Assembly: GCA_019414345.1 (NCBI GenBank)
Contig: DXMF01000023.1
Span: forward strand, 1 to 29,457
DNA from: Collinsella sp.
Lineage (GTDB): Bacteria; Actinomycetota; Coriobacteriia; Coriobacteriales; Coriobacteriaceae
Direction: 5' to 3'
Length of the DNA stretch: 29,457 nucleotides
Part shown: positions 8,994 through 18,593 of the stretch, piece by piece
Layout: each line of letters starts with the position of its first letter
How positions within the stretch are numbered: the first letter of the stretch is position 1
Notes under the pieces: model-generated
Told to the model about the DNA's origin: nothing
Seen by the model: the letters and a program-made list of their open reading frames with translations, nothing else
Database searches by the model: none
Position numbers and translations under genes: made by a program

Positions 8994-10135
8994 CGGCCCT
9001 CATCTCCTTGCTGTTTGGGAACGGTGGCAAACACACGCCAGCCGCCGGCGCCGGCACGCGGGCCGGCGGTGAAGGTGCCGCCAAGCGCCTCGATGCGCTC
9101 GCGCATGGAGGTAAGCCCCATGCCCTCCGCGGTGCCGCGGCCGCTTGCTTGGACCTCACCCACGCCATCGTCGGTAACAATGAGCTGGTAAAACGACGGA
9201 TGCTCCATGCACCGTACGGTGACGGTCTGGGCGCAAGCGTGGCGCATGGTATTGGAGAGCGCTTCGCGCAGGACCGCTGCAAAGCAGTTGGCGACGTTTG
9301 CGGGCGCATGTTCGGCCATAACTTCAAGCTCAATCTGCGGGCCGCCGTCCGAGCGTGTGCCTTCGACAATGCGTTCGAGCTGCACGGAAAGGTCGACGGC
9401 GTTGTCGTTGAGCGCGTGGACGCTGGTGCGCACAAGCTGGAGCGCCTCGTCAACCGTGCGTTTAACGTCGGCGAAATCGGCGGCGACGCCAGGCTCGTCG
9501 GCGTGGACCACGCGTAGGGCTTCGGCCTGCAGTGAGGCGCGCGTGAGCTGGTGCCCGACGTTATCGTGGATCTCGCGCGCGATGCGGGCGCGTTCGGCGA
9601 GCGTCGCGAGCTCGACTTCGTAGTCCTGGCGGTCGGCGAGGTCGCGGTTGCGTGCCTCGAGTGCCAGGGCGCGTTCTTGCAGCTTGTCGCGGGTGCGACG
9701 CATGCGTTCCTGTTCGCGCTCCAGCTGCGCGGTGCGCAGCGACAGCAACGTGGCGGCGACCGAAAGGATGGCGGTTAACAGCAGCGTTCGGGTGGTGAGC
9801 ACGCCACCACGAAGGTCCGCGACAAGCGCGCAGACAAGCACGGCGCCAATCGCCAGCGCGGGCCAGATTCGTTCACGGTGAACGCGTCGCGCGATGTCAT
9901 AGAGAGCGAGAGGCGCAAACGGCACAAACGGCGGCACGAAGACGGCCGCGATGATGTAAGCGTAACTCGCGGCCTTGCCCGCACGGCGGGCGCGGTTTCC
10001 CTGTGCGACCTCGGCCAGCGAAGTGGCAATAACGCCAAGGCAAAACGCCACAACCAGACGAGCGTCCACGGCAAGACCCATGGCGGCCGCAATACAGCAC
10101 GCCAGCACGATCGATTTGTCGAAAAGCCTGTTCAT
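8990..10135 (-). CDS. HisKA_3-type membrane sensor histidine kinase
   Basis: A 381-residue sensor kinase if it starts at ATG 10135. The reading frame stays open to 10327, but the extra upstream residues are not membrane-like and carry no kinase feature, so the shorter start is preferred. Residues 8-137 hold about five hydrophobic segments with almost no extracytoplasmic domain, suggesting intramembrane sensing. A helical linker (138-178) precedes the HisKA_3 dimerisation motif with phosphoacceptor H190 (AREIHDNVGH). An HATPase_c domain follows, with N295 (REALSNTMRH), a G-box DDGVG at 322-326 and a GMGLTSMRERI lid region. It partners the response regulator downstream. The stimulus is unknown; the linked ABC-2 exporter points to membrane stress or an antimicrobial compound (inference). 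Confidence 0.92.
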   Translation of the reverse strand: MNRLFDKSIVLACCIAAAMGLAVDARLVVAFCLGVIATSLAEVAQGNRARRAGKAASYAYIIAAVFVPPFVPFAPLALYDIARRVHRERIWPALAIGAVLVCALVADLRGGVLTTRTLLLTAILSVAATLLSLRTAQLEREQERMRRTRDKLQERALALEARNRDLADRQDYEVELATLAERARIAREIHDNVGHQLTRASLQAEALRVVHADEPGVAADFADVKRTVDEALQLVRTSVHALNDNAVDLSVQLERIVEGTRSDGGPQIELEVMAEHAPANVANCFAAVLREALSNTMRHACAQTVTVRCMEHPSFYQLIVTDDGVGEVQASGRGTAEGMGLTSMRERIEALGGTFTAGPRAGAGGWRVFATVPKQQGDEGR

Positions 10136-10141
10136 ACGGGT

Positions 10142-10147
10142 ATTGTA
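10142..10147 (-). promoter_or_regulatory. Possible -10 box giving a leaderless kinase mRNA
   Basis: Reading the minus strand, TACAAT ends 6 bases before the kinase ATG at 10135, so transcription would begin at or next to the start codon. No ribosome binding site precedes that ATG, which fits a leaderless message. No good -35 was found. Confidence 0.3.
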
Positions 10148-10222
10148 CGCGAAGCTGCGCGTGGTGGAGGGGCCGCCTAGCGCAACCGTGACATTCCTCC
10201 CGCGCGGCAAAGCGGCGTCGAT

Positions 10223-10236
10223 CGCTCGCGCGAGCG
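10223..10236. promoter_or_regulatory. 14-bp perfect palindrome between divergent operons
   Basis: CGCTCGCGCGAGCG is a perfect palindrome in the 211-base gap between the kinase and the ABC exporter. A looser GTGA-N6-TCAC inverted repeat lies at 10265-10278. Either could be a regulator site, but the CG-rich palindrome could arise by chance in this genome. Confidence 0.3.
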
Positions 10237-10346
10237 GGGGTTTCACCTCTGCCCCCTCGCACTCGTGACAAAGCTCACTGGTGCGCGTCGGCGGCTCCTG
10301 CGATGATGCAATCGTACCGGGCCGCAATCAACAGAAGGGCCGCCTC

Positions 10347-11285
10347 ATGACAGACATCGTCCACGTCGAAAACCTCGTCAAGCGCTACGACGATCTTATT
10401 GCGCTCGACCACTTTAACCTGAGCATCGCCCCCGGCGAGATCTTTGGCCTGCTGGGCCCCAACGGCTCGGGCAAGACCACGTCCATCAACTGCATCCTGC
10501 AGCTGCTCGCCTACGACAAAGGTACCATCGAGCTGTTCGGCGAGCCCATGACGCCCACGCGTTACGACCTCAAGCGCCGCATCGGCGTGGTACCGCAGCA
10601 GGTGGCGGTGTTTGACGAGCTCACGGTGCGCGAGAACATCGACTATTTCTGCAGCCTCTACGTTAACGACCGCAAGCGCCGCCGCGCGCTGGTGGACGAG
10701 GCGATCGACTTTGTCGGCCTGGGCGACTTTACCAAGTTCCGCCCCGGCAAGCTCTCGGGCGGCCTGGCGCGTCGTCTCAACATTGCCTGCGGCATCGCGC
10801 ACAAGCCCGAGCTCATCTTTTTTGACGAGCCCACGGTGGCGGTCGACCCGCAGAGCCGCAACGCCATCCTGGAGGGCATCTGCCGCCTGCGCGACGAGGG
10901 CGCCACGGTGGTGTATACCAGCCATTACATGGAGGAAGTCGAGCAGATCTGCAGCCGCATCATGATCATGGACGGCGGTCGCGTGCTGGCGCAGGGCACT
11001 AACGACGAGCTCAAGCGCATGATTCAGATGGGCGAGCGCGTGACCGTCGAGGTCGGTGCCGTCGAGGCCGCCACGGTCGAGCGGCTACGCGCCCTCGAGC
11101 ACGTGCTTTCGGTTGAGCTGTCCGGCGGCGAGCTCGTCTGCACCTGCGAGGCGAGCCCGCACAATCTGGTTGACATCCTCGACACGCTGCGCGCTGCTGA
11201 CGTGGCGCTCGGCCGCGTGTGGAGCGAACCGCCGACCCTCAACGACGTATTCCTCGAGATCACCGGCCGCGAGCTGCGCGACTAG
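10347..11285 (+). CDS. ABC-2 exporter ATP-binding subunit
   Basis: A 312-residue ABC ATPase powering export with the two permeases that follow. Walker A is GPNGSGKT at 37-44; the Q-loop is near VVPQQ (81-85); the signature is LSGGL at 136-140 (Leu in place of the usual Gln); Walker B and the catalytic Glu are LIFFDEP at 156-162; the switch His is H193 (YTSHYMEE). A C-terminal extension of about 80 residues is typical of NatA/CcmA-type drug and antibiotic exporters. ATG 10347 is chosen because it matches the family N-terminus and follows an AGAAGG ribosome site; an upstream ATG at 10281 would add 22 unrelated residues. It heads a three-gene operon divergent from the two-component system. Confidence 0.93.
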   Translation: MTDIVHVENLVKRYDDLIALDHFNLSIAPGEIFGLLGPNGSGKTTSINCILQLLAYDKGTIELFGEPMTPTRYDLKRRIGVVPQQVAVFDELTVRENIDYFCSLYVNDRKRRRALVDEAIDFVGLGDFTKFRPGKLSGGLARRLNIACGIAHKPELIFFDEPTVAVDPQSRNAILEGICRLRDEGATVVYTSHYMEEVEQICSRIMIMDGGRVLAQGTNDELKRMIQMGERVTVEVGAVEAATVERLRALEHVLSVELSGGELVCTCEASPHNLVDILDTLRAADVALGRVWSEPPTLNDVFLEITGRELRD

Positions 11286-11294
11286 GGGGCGGCC

Positions 11295-12482
11295 ATGTTC
11301 AACACCATCATCACCACGGTCAAGACGCTGCTGCGCCGGCCGAGCACGTGGGTCTGGGGCGCTCTCTTTCCTATCGCGCTTTCCACGATGTTCATGTTTA
11401 TGTTTGCGAACCTCAGCTCCGACGGCACGGTCGACCCGGTGCCGGTTGCCGTCGTGGCGGACGAGGCCTGGGATGCCTCGACCTTTAAGGATGTGGCAGC
11501 TTCGCTTGCCAAGGCAGGCGACGATCAGCTGCTCGATGTGAGCGAGTACGAAGACTTGGCTGCCGCGCGCAAAGCGCTCAAGGCCGGCGAGGTCGCGGGC
11601 ATCTATACGGTTGATGCCGCGGGCACGCCCAGGCTCACGCTGCTATCGAGTTACGACAGCTCGCGCGCCTCGTCGGTGCTTACCGACCGCAGCATCCTTG
11701 AAACGGTGGCAAGCTCGTATACGCAAAATGCCGAGCTCATGTCCCAGATTGCCCAGGATGACCCGGCGGCGCTCGCCGACCCGGAGGCGGTTGCGCGCGC
11801 TCTGTCGCTCGAGGGCGGAACCCGCCGCGTGAGCCTGACTCGTGCCACGCCCGATGGCACGGTCATCTACTATTACGCGCTTTTTGGCCTGGTCGCGATG
11901 ATGTCTGCCGAGTTTGCCGCCTTGAGCGTCGTCGATTTGCAGCCTAATCTGTCGGGCCTTGGCGCGCGCCGCTGCGTGGGCGGTCTCTCCAAGACGGCGT
12001 CACTGGCCGGCATTTTTGTCGGCTCGTGGCTGGTTTCCTTTGCATCGATGGCGGTTGCGATCGGCTACGTGCGCCTGGTCGTGGGCGTCGACTTTGGCGG
12101 GCGCGAGGGGTTGTGCCTGCTGGGCGGGGCTGCATCCGCGCTTGCCGCCACGGGCCTGGGGCTCTTTGTGGGCACGCTTCCCGTTAAGGGCGGCAAGGCG
12201 TCCAAGTCCGGTATCCTCACGGGCTTCGCTACCACGTGCGCCCTGTTCGCCGGACTCTACGGCGAGCCGGCGATGGCGCTTGCCGACGATGTCGCCCGCG
12301 CCTGCCCGGCCGAGTGCTGGCTCAACCCCGTCAAGCTCATCTGCGACATGTTCAACCGCCTGTATTTCTTTGAGGATCTGGGGCCCTTCGCCGTCCGCGC
12401 CGGCGCGCTCGTCCTGATGACCCTGGTGTTTGTCGTCGCCGCTACGCTGATCTTTGGAAGGAGCCGCTATGAGCACCTTTAA
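11295..12482 (+). CDS. ABC-2 type permease (first of pair)
   Basis: A 395-residue membrane subunit of the ABC-2 exporter. It has one hydrophobic helix near residues 21-39, an extracytoplasmic region of about 150 residues (about 42-188), then about five membrane helices in 190-390. This is the usual layout of the ABC2_membrane_3 / YhgE-like permease class. It begins 9 bases after the ATPase stop with a GGGGGCGG ribosome site. The substrate cannot be read from the sequence; drugs, bacteriocins or lipids are typical of the family. Confidence 0.88.
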   Translation: MFNTIITTVKTLLRRPSTWVWGALFPIALSTMFMFMFANLSSDGTVDPVPVAVVADEAWDASTFKDVAASLAKAGDDQLLDVSEYEDLAAARKALKAGEVAGIYTVDAAGTPRLTLLSSYDSSRASSVLTDRSILETVASSYTQNAELMSQIAQDDPAALADPEAVARALSLEGGTRRVSLTRATPDGTVIYYYALFGLVAMMSAEFAALSVVDLQPNLSGLGARRCVGGLSKTASLAGIFVGSWLVSFASMAVAIGYVRLVVGVDFGGREGLCLLGGAASALAATGLGLFVGTLPVKGGKASKSGILTGFATTCALFAGLYGEPAMALADDVARACPAECWLNPVKLICDMFNRLYFFEDLGPFAVRAGALVLMTLVFVVAATLIFGRSRYEHL

Positions 12483-13674
12483 GACCGCGCTTCGCATGGC
12501 GCTCGCGCACCCGTTATACCTGCTTATCTATACGGTGTTCATCTCGCTCATGGGCGTATTCATCGCGGCCTCGGTGAGCTGGAACTCGTCGCAGCTTACC
12601 GAGTACAAGCCCTACGACACCAATGTGATCGTGGTCGACCGCGACAATAGCGACCTTTCGCGGGCGCTTACCAAGCACCTAGGCTCACGCTTTGACCTGG
12701 TCACGGGCGTTGGTGACGACATGTACGACCTTGCGGATGCGCTCGCCAAGAGTAACAGCGCCAAGGGCAGCGCCGATTGCGTGTTCTTTATCCCGGAGGG
12801 GTTTGAGGACGATCTTGTTGCAGCCGCGCGTGCGGGGGAAGACCTGCCCAAGCTCGATGTGACGTACGGCTCCGGCACCATGGCGGCAGCGCTTTCGTCT
12901 GCCGAGGCCTCGCGGTGGGTCTCGCTCGCGGGTACTGCGGCGGCACTTGAGCCAGCTGCTTCCGACGGCGATGTCGCCAAGGCCGCCGAGCATGCTGCCG
13001 CAAAGCGTGCGGAGGTCCAGATCGAGCAGGTCAAGGTTGACTCGACTGCCGCCGCTACACTCGAGTCGTACTTCAACTTTGGCGCGTATGCGATCATCTC
13101 GTCGGTCATCGTGTCGGTGGGGCTGGTGTTCTCGGGCATGAACGAGCCCGAGCGCGTGCGCCGCATGGAGGCCGGTCCGCTCTCCGAGCGCCAGCGTTCG
13201 CTTGCCGTGTTCGCGGCCGCCGCCGTGCTCACTGTCTGTATCTGGTTTGTGTCGAGCATGATGGGCGTCGTGGGCTTTGCCGGCGCGGTCGCCGAGGTCG
13301 GCGTGGGCCGTGTGTGCCTGGCGCTGGCGGCAACGTTTGCCCTGGCGTGCACGCCGCTGGCCGTTGGCTTTGCCCTTTCGAGCCTGGGCGCGCGCGAAGA
13401 GCTGCTCAACGGTGTGGGCAACCTGCTTGGCTTGCTCATGACGTTTTTGGGCGGCGCCTGGATGCCGCTTTCGATGATGGGCTCGGCCGTGCAGACGGTG
13501 GCGCACTTTGTGCCGACGTTTTGGGTGAACGACGCGATCGGCAAGGCGCTTGCCTCTGATTTGACGTCTACCGTGCTGGGCGACATCGCCTGCGACCTGG
13601 GCGTCACGGTGCTCTTTGCCGCGGCCATCGCCGCCGTAGGCCTAGCCCTCTCGCGCACCAAATCCCGTGCTTAG
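12469..13674 (+). CDS. ABC-2 type permease (second of pair)
   Basis: A 401-residue permease with the same layout as its upstream neighbour: helix at about 16-36, an extracytoplasmic stretch of about 165 residues including an Ala/Glu-rich helical part (160-200), then helices across 205-395. ATG 12469 follows GGAAGGAG at the right distance and overlaps the previous gene by 14 bases, so the two are coupled and probably form a heterodimer. An earlier in-frame start would add only five residues. The gene ends 5 bases before hairpin repeat copy 1. Confidence 0.88.
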   Translation: MSTFKTALRMALAHPLYLLIYTVFISLMGVFIAASVSWNSSQLTEYKPYDTNVIVVDRDNSDLSRALTKHLGSRFDLVTGVGDDMYDLADALAKSNSAKGSADCVFFIPEGFEDDLVAAARAGEDLPKLDVTYGSGTMAAALSSAEASRWVSLAGTAAALEPAASDGDVAKAAEHAAAKRAEVQIEQVKVDSTAAATLESYFNFGAYAIISSVIVSVGLVFSGMNEPERVRRMEAGPLSERQRSLAVFAAAAVLTVCIWFVSSMMGVVGFAGAVAEVGVGRVCLALAATFALACTPLAVGFALSSLGAREELLNGVGNLLGLLMTFLGGAWMPLSMMGSAVQTVAHFVPTFWVNDAIGKALASDLTSTVLGDIACDLGVTVLFAAAIAAVGLALSRTKSRA

Positions 13675-13678
13675 CCAC

Positions 13679-13709
13679 CTGGTCATTTAAGAACGTCCCC
13701 AATGACTAG
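13679..13709 (+). repeat. Conserved gene-end hairpin, copy 1
   Basis: CTGGTCATT (13679-13687) pairs with AATGACTAG (13701-13709), with one G-T wobble, around the 13-base loop TAAGAACGTCCCC. The same loop recurs at 25724-25736 and, with one change, at 17197-17209. It lies just after the permease stop. No T-tract follows. Confidence 0.8.
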
Positions 13710-13802
13710 TCTGGAATAAATCCCAGGCCTCGCTCCAAAATAGTTCGCCAAGGTTTACTATTACGCTCATAAAGTAGTATGAGGCTAACAATGGGGGATA
13801 GC

Positions 13803-14516
<714 letters not shown>

Positions 14517-14524
14517 GCGGCGCC

Positions 14525-17191
14525 ATGACACCTCTCACAAAACGTCTCCCGCGCGAGCTGCGCCGCAATATCGGCAAGTACCTGGGCATCTTTTTGCTTA
14601 TGTGCGGAAGCATCGCCCTTACCTCGGGCTTTTTGCTCGCAGCGCATTCCATCGGTTGCCTTATCGACGACATGCGCGATGCGTACACGATTGAGGACGG
14701 CCGCGTGACCACCTCTTTCGAGGCCACCAAAGACCAGCTCAAGGCAGCCGAGGGTGCAGCCGGCGACGTCGGCGGCGTCACGCTCTACAAGAACTTCTCC
14801 ATCGACGCCATCATCAAAAAGGCGTCCGGCGACGACGGCACCAAGCGCACGCTGCGCACCTATGCGCACCGCACCAAGGTCGATATCGCGTCCTACTGTG
14901 AGGGCAAGGAGCCCAAGACGGACGATGAGGTGGCAATCGACCGTGTCTTTGCCACCAATAACAACCTGTCCGTGGGCGATAAGGTCGAGCTCGAGGGTCG
15001 CACCTACACCATCTGCGGCATCATGACTCAACCCGATAGCCAGGCGCTGTTCCTCAACAACTCCGACTTTACGGTGAACACCATCACCTATGGCGTGGCC
15101 GAGGTCACCGACGCTGGCTTTGCCGCGCTCGAGGACGTCGGCGGCGCGCCCGCCTACACCTACTCCTTTACCTTTACCGATCGCGACCTCTCCACTGCGG
15201 ACCGCATCGATGCGGAGCAGGATATGGTCGAGGCGCTGACCGATGCCGATACGCGCGTGGACGATCTGATCGACGCCGATTCCAACCAGGGTATTGGCTA
15301 CGCGCGCGACGACGTGGACGGCGACTCTATGATGTGGATGACGCTGCTCGACATCATCATCGTGATCATGGCGTTCGTCTTTGTGGTCCTTACCGACGCC
15401 ACCATCGAGGAGGAGAGCGCCATCATTGGCACACTGCTCGCCAGCGGCTATCGCCGTCGCGAGATCGTGCTGCACTACCTTGCGCTTCCCGCCATCGTGG
15501 GCGTGCTCGCAGCGCTTTTGGGCACTGCGCTCGGCGTTGTGTTCTTTACCGAGCCCATGCGCAGCCTCTATTACGGTTCGTATAGCCTGCCGCCCTTCCA
15601 GGTGTACTGGAGCTGGGAGATCTTTGTGAAGTGCGCCGTGGTTCCCGCCGCCGCGCTCATCCTCATCACGCTGGTGGGCCTGCTTCGCAAAATGGGCAAG
15701 ACGCCGTTGCAATTCCTTCGTCACGAGGCGAGCGGCAAATCGGGTACCAAGTGCGGCCTGCAGCTGCCGGAGCGCATGGGTTTTGTCTCGCGCTTCCGCC
15801 TGCGTATCTTCCTGCGCAACCTGGGCAACTTCGCCACGCTCTTCGTGGGCATTGCATTTGCGTCGCTGCTGATGCTTTTTGGCCTGGCGATTCTGCCCAC
15901 GATGACGCACTACGCGGACAACCTGAAGACGAGCCTGGTCGCCGAGCACCAGTACACGCTCAAGGCGCCGCTGGAGCTCGAGGGCACCGCCGAGGAGCGC
16001 GAGCAGTGGTCGGCACTCGAGCGCTTGCAGTCGGTTGACGGCGCGCTGCTAACCGCTGCCCAGGATGCCGATGACGAGCTTGACGACGCGGCCGATGCGG
16101 CGCAGACGGCAGCCGATGCCGCGACCGCATCTCCGTCTGCCGAGAGCCTGACTGCGGCGCAGGATGCGCTTGCCAAGGTCCAGGACAAGAAGGATGCGCT
16201 TTATGCGCGCCTCGATGATCTTGCCGATGCCCTCGGCTGCAACCGTGATGAGGCTATCGACCTGATCGACAAAGCCTCCAAGATTGACACTGACAACGAC
16301 GATATCCACCCGGTCAATACGACCGACAACGGCGCGGGCGCAATCGCACAGGCTGAGAAATACGCCGTTTACCAGCTGCAATACGACCGCGGCGATGGAA
16401 ATGGCGAGGAGACGATTTCCGTCTACGGCATTTCAACCGATTCGCGCTATTGGAAAGACCTCAACGTCGGCGATGGGCGCATCGTCTTTGGCGGCGGTCT
16501 GCTCGATAAGTTTGGCTGGAGCGAGGGTCAGAAGGTCATGCTCGGCGACAAGTACGAGGGCGAGCATTATTCCCTTGAGTACGCGGGCAAGGATTGTACC
16601 TGGGGCTCCAAGTCGGACATGAATATCTATATGAGTATCGATGACTTTAACGAGCTGTTCGACAACGACGCCGCCTACTTTAACGGCTATGTGAGCGACG
16701 AGAAGCTCGATCTCGATGCTCGTTACTTTGCCGGCGACACCACGCCCGACGACATGCGCGCCGTGGGCGACCAGTTTATCGGCATGATGAGCAAAATGAT
16801 CGGCATGATGGTTGGGCTCGCGGTGTTTATTTTCCTGCTGTTTATGTACCTGTTGACCAAGGCTGTGATCGACCACGGCGCCCGTTCGATCAGCTACATG
16901 AAAGTCTTTGGCTATCGCGATAGCGAGATCTCGCATCTGTACATCCGCTCGATCACGCTGTGCGTGGTGGCGTCGCTTGTGCTGAGCCTGCCGGTCATTA
17001 TTGGCTCGCTTACGGCCATCTTCCGCTCGATGCTGCTCGCCTACAACGGCAATATCGAGATCTACGTGCCCGCTTGGTCCATGACGGCGTGCGTGGGCAT
17101 TGGCTTTGCGACCTACCTGGTCGTGGCGCTGCTACACACGCGTTCTATCAAGCGCGTCAGCCTAGCCGAGGCCCTTAAAGTCCAAGAGTAG
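14525..17191 (+). CDS. FtsX/MacB-type ABC permease with coiled insert
   Basis: An 888-residue permease. Helix 1 lies at about 19-40, followed by an extracytoplasmic MacB-like region (42-265). The first FtsX block spans about 268-400 with three helices. Another helix lies at 435-458. A second large extracytoplasmic region (461-750) carries an Ala/Asp-rich helical stretch at about 505-585, likely coiled coil. The second FtsX block spans about 752-880. The start is ATG 14525, eight bases after the ATPase stop; a TTG upstream overlaps the ATPase end but has no advantage. The layout resembles two-FtsX-domain permeases of Firmicutes and Actinobacteria linked to peptide resistance or envelope remodelling. 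The last bases of the gene form part of hairpin repeat copy 2. Confidence 0.9.
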   Translation: MTPLTKRLPRELRRNIGKYLGIFLLMCGSIALTSGFLLAAHSIGCLIDDMRDAYTIEDGRVTTSFEATKDQLKAAEGAAGDVGGVTLYKNFSIDAIIKKASGDDGTKRTLRTYAHRTKVDIASYCEGKEPKTDDEVAIDRVFATNNNLSVGDKVELEGRTYTICGIMTQPDSQALFLNNSDFTVNTITYGVAEVTDAGFAALEDVGGAPAYTYSFTFTDRDLSTADRIDAEQDMVEALTDADTRVDDLIDADSNQGIGYARDDVDGDSMMWMTLLDIIIVIMAFVFVVLTDATIEEESAIIGTLLASGYRRREIVLHYLALPAIVGVLAALLGTALGVVFFTEPMRSLYYGSYSLPPFQVYWSWEIFVKCAVVPAAALILITLVGLLRKMGKTPLQFLRHEASGKSGTKCGLQLPERMGFVSRFRLRIFLRNLGNFATLFVGIAFASLLMLFGLAILPTMTHYADNLKTSLVAEHQYTLKAPLELEGTAEEREQWSALERLQSVDGALLTAAQDADDELDDAADAAQTAADAATASPSAESLTAAQDALAKVQDKKDALYARLDDLADALGCNRDEAIDLIDKASKIDTDNDDIHPVNTTDNGAGAIAQAEKYAVYQLQYDRGDGNGEETISVYGISTDSRYWKDLNVGDGRIVFGGGLLDKFGWSEGQKVMLGDKYEGEHYSLEYAGKDCTWGSKSDMNIYMSIDDFNELFDNDAAYFNGYVSDEKLDLDARYFAGDTTPDDMRAVGDQFIGMMSKMIGMMVGLAVFIFLLFMYLLTKAVIDHGARSISYMKVFGYRDSEISHLYIRSITLCVVASLVLSLPVIIGSLTAIFRSMLLAYNGNIEIYVPAWSMTACVGIGFATYLVVALLHTRSIKRVSLAEALKVQE

Positions 17192-17217
17192 TCGTTTAAG
17201 AACCTCCCCAACGACTA
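17189..17217 (+). repeat. Conserved gene-end hairpin, copy 2 (overlaps stop codon)
   Basis: TAGTCGTT (17189-17196) pairs with AACGACTA (17210-17217) around the loop TAAGAACCTCCCC. The stem differs from copies 1 and 3 at matching positions in both arms (CATT/AATG becomes CGTT/AACG), so pairing is kept. Its first three bases are the permease stop codon. Confidence 0.8.
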
Positions 17218-17227
17218 GGTTTCGCGC

Positions 17228-17258
17228 TTGACTTTGACCCTACTTCAACGGGTACCAT
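17228..17258 (+). promoter_or_regulatory. Candidate promoter of the DUF362/ferredoxin gene
   Basis: TTGACT at 17228-17233 and TACCAT at 17253-17258 are separated by 19 bases, slightly long. The gene starts 42 bases later. The -35 is good and the -10 only fair. Confidence 0.4.
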
Positions 17259-17300
17259 CCTCTATGTCTGTAACGCCATATAGACCGAGGGGATATAACT

Positions 17301-18506
17301 ATGACCGCAACTGCACCCGCAGCACCCGCTAAGGTGTACTTCACCAACCTGCGCACGCATGCTCGCGAGAGCCAGCTCGACAAGCTCAAGCGCCTCATCC
17401 GTCACGCCGGTATTGAGCAGATCGACTTTGAGAACAAGTTCGTCGCCATCAAGATTCACTTTGGCGAGCTGGGCAACCTGAGCTTTTTGCGTCCCAACTA
17501 CGCCCGCGCCGTCGCGGATGTCGTCAAGGAGCTGGGCGGCAAGCCCTTCCTCACTGACTGCAACACGCTCTACGTCGGTAGCCGCAAAAACGCGCTCGAG
17601 CACATCGATACCGCCTATCAGAACGGCTTTACCCCGTATGCCACGGGTTGCCAGATCATCATCGCCGACGGCCTCAAGGGTACCGACGAGGCGCTCGTCC
17701 CGGTCGAGGGCGGCGAGTACGTGCACGAGGCCAAGATCGGTCAGGCACTCATGGATGCCGATATCGTGATCAGCCTCACCCACTTTAAGGGCCATGAACA
17801 GGCCGGCTTTGGCGGCGCCATGAAGAACCTGGGCATGGGAGGCGGCAGCCGTGCCGGCAAGATGGAGCAGCATGCCGCCGGCAAGCCGAATGTCGCGACC
17901 GAGCACTGTGTTGGCTGCCGTGCCTGCGAAAAGATTTGCGCACACAACGTTGTCTCGTTCACCGACACCCGCGAGCGCGAGCTTGTTAACGGCAACACCC
18001 GCACGGTGCACGTGGCCGCCATCGACCACGATCGCTGCGTGGGCTGCGGCCGCTGCATTGCGGCATGCAACCAGGATTGCATCAAGCCCGGCTATGACGC
18101 CGCGGCCGATGTGCTCAACTGCAAGATCGCCGAGTACACCAAGGCCGTTGTCGACGGCCGCCCGAGCTTCCATATCTCGCTTGCCATGGATATTAGCCCC
18201 AACTGCGATTGCCATCCCGAAAACGACACGCCTATCGTCAACGATATCGGCATGTTCGCGAGCTTCGACCCGGTCGCCATCGACCAGGCCTGTGCCGATG
18301 CCGTCATGGCATCCGAGCCGCTGCCCAACACCGAGCTTACCGATAGCGCGGCCAAGATGGAGCACAACCACGAGCATCTGGCGGGCGATCAGGCCAAGGA
18401 CCCCTTCTGCATCACGCATCCCGACACCGACTGGCGCACCTGCATCGCGCATGCCGAGAAGATCGGCCTGGGCACGAGCAAGTACGAGCTCATCGAGGTC
18501 AAGTAG
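17301..18506 (+). CDS. DUF362 domain protein with two 4Fe-4S ferredoxin motifs
   Basis: A 401-residue cytoplasmic iron-sulfur protein. The DUF362 domain occupies most of residues 10-190 and resumes after the ferredoxin insert (about 265-350). Two ferredoxin motifs lie between: C203-x2-C206-x2-C209-x3-C213 and C246-x2-C249-x2-C252-x3-C256. Typical family features include the ITHFKGHE-like and FGGAMKNLGMG stretches (about 157-180). Proteins of this kind are common in anaerobes and are presumed to be redox proteins, but their reaction is not established. It is a single-gene unit with a ribosome site GAGGGGA before ATG 17301, its own promoter candidate and a strong terminator. Confidence 0.9.
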   Translation: MTATAPAAPAKVYFTNLRTHARESQLDKLKRLIRHAGIEQIDFENKFVAIKIHFGELGNLSFLRPNYARAVADVVKELGGKPFLTDCNTLYVGSRKNALEHIDTAYQNGFTPYATGCQIIIADGLKGTDEALVPVEGGEYVHEAKIGQALMDADIVISLTHFKGHEQAGFGGAMKNLGMGGGSRAGKMEQHAAGKPNVATEHCVGCRACEKICAHNVVSFTDTRERELVNGNTRTVHVAAIDHDRCVGCGRCIAACNQDCIKPGYDAAADVLNCKIAEYTKAVVDGRPSFHISLAMDISPNCDCHPENDTPIVNDIGMFASFDPVAIDQACADAVMASEPLPNTELTDSAAKMEHNHEHLAGDQAKDPFCITHPDTDWRTCIAHAEKIGLGTSKYELIEVK

Positions 18507-18553
18507 CGCCTAGTTATTGGACAAATCAAGCGCTTTTCTGGCGCAAGTAGAGC

Positions 18554-18593
18554 AAAAGCCGCCCGTGGGCACAGCGCTCACGGGCGGCTTTTT
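18554..18593. terminator. Bidirectional terminator
   Basis: A 14-bp perfect stem, AAAAGCCGCCCGTG / CACGGGCGGCTTTT, with an 11-base loop and T-runs in both directions. It terminates the DUF362 gene on the plus strand and could also serve the convergent hydrolase gene on the minus strand. Confidence 0.9.

Noticed and set aside
13742..13780. Promoter for the MacB-type operon
   Set aside because: TTTACT/TAGTAT (15-base spacing) and TTCGCC/TCATAA (17-base spacing) are both poor matches, so no promoter is claimed.
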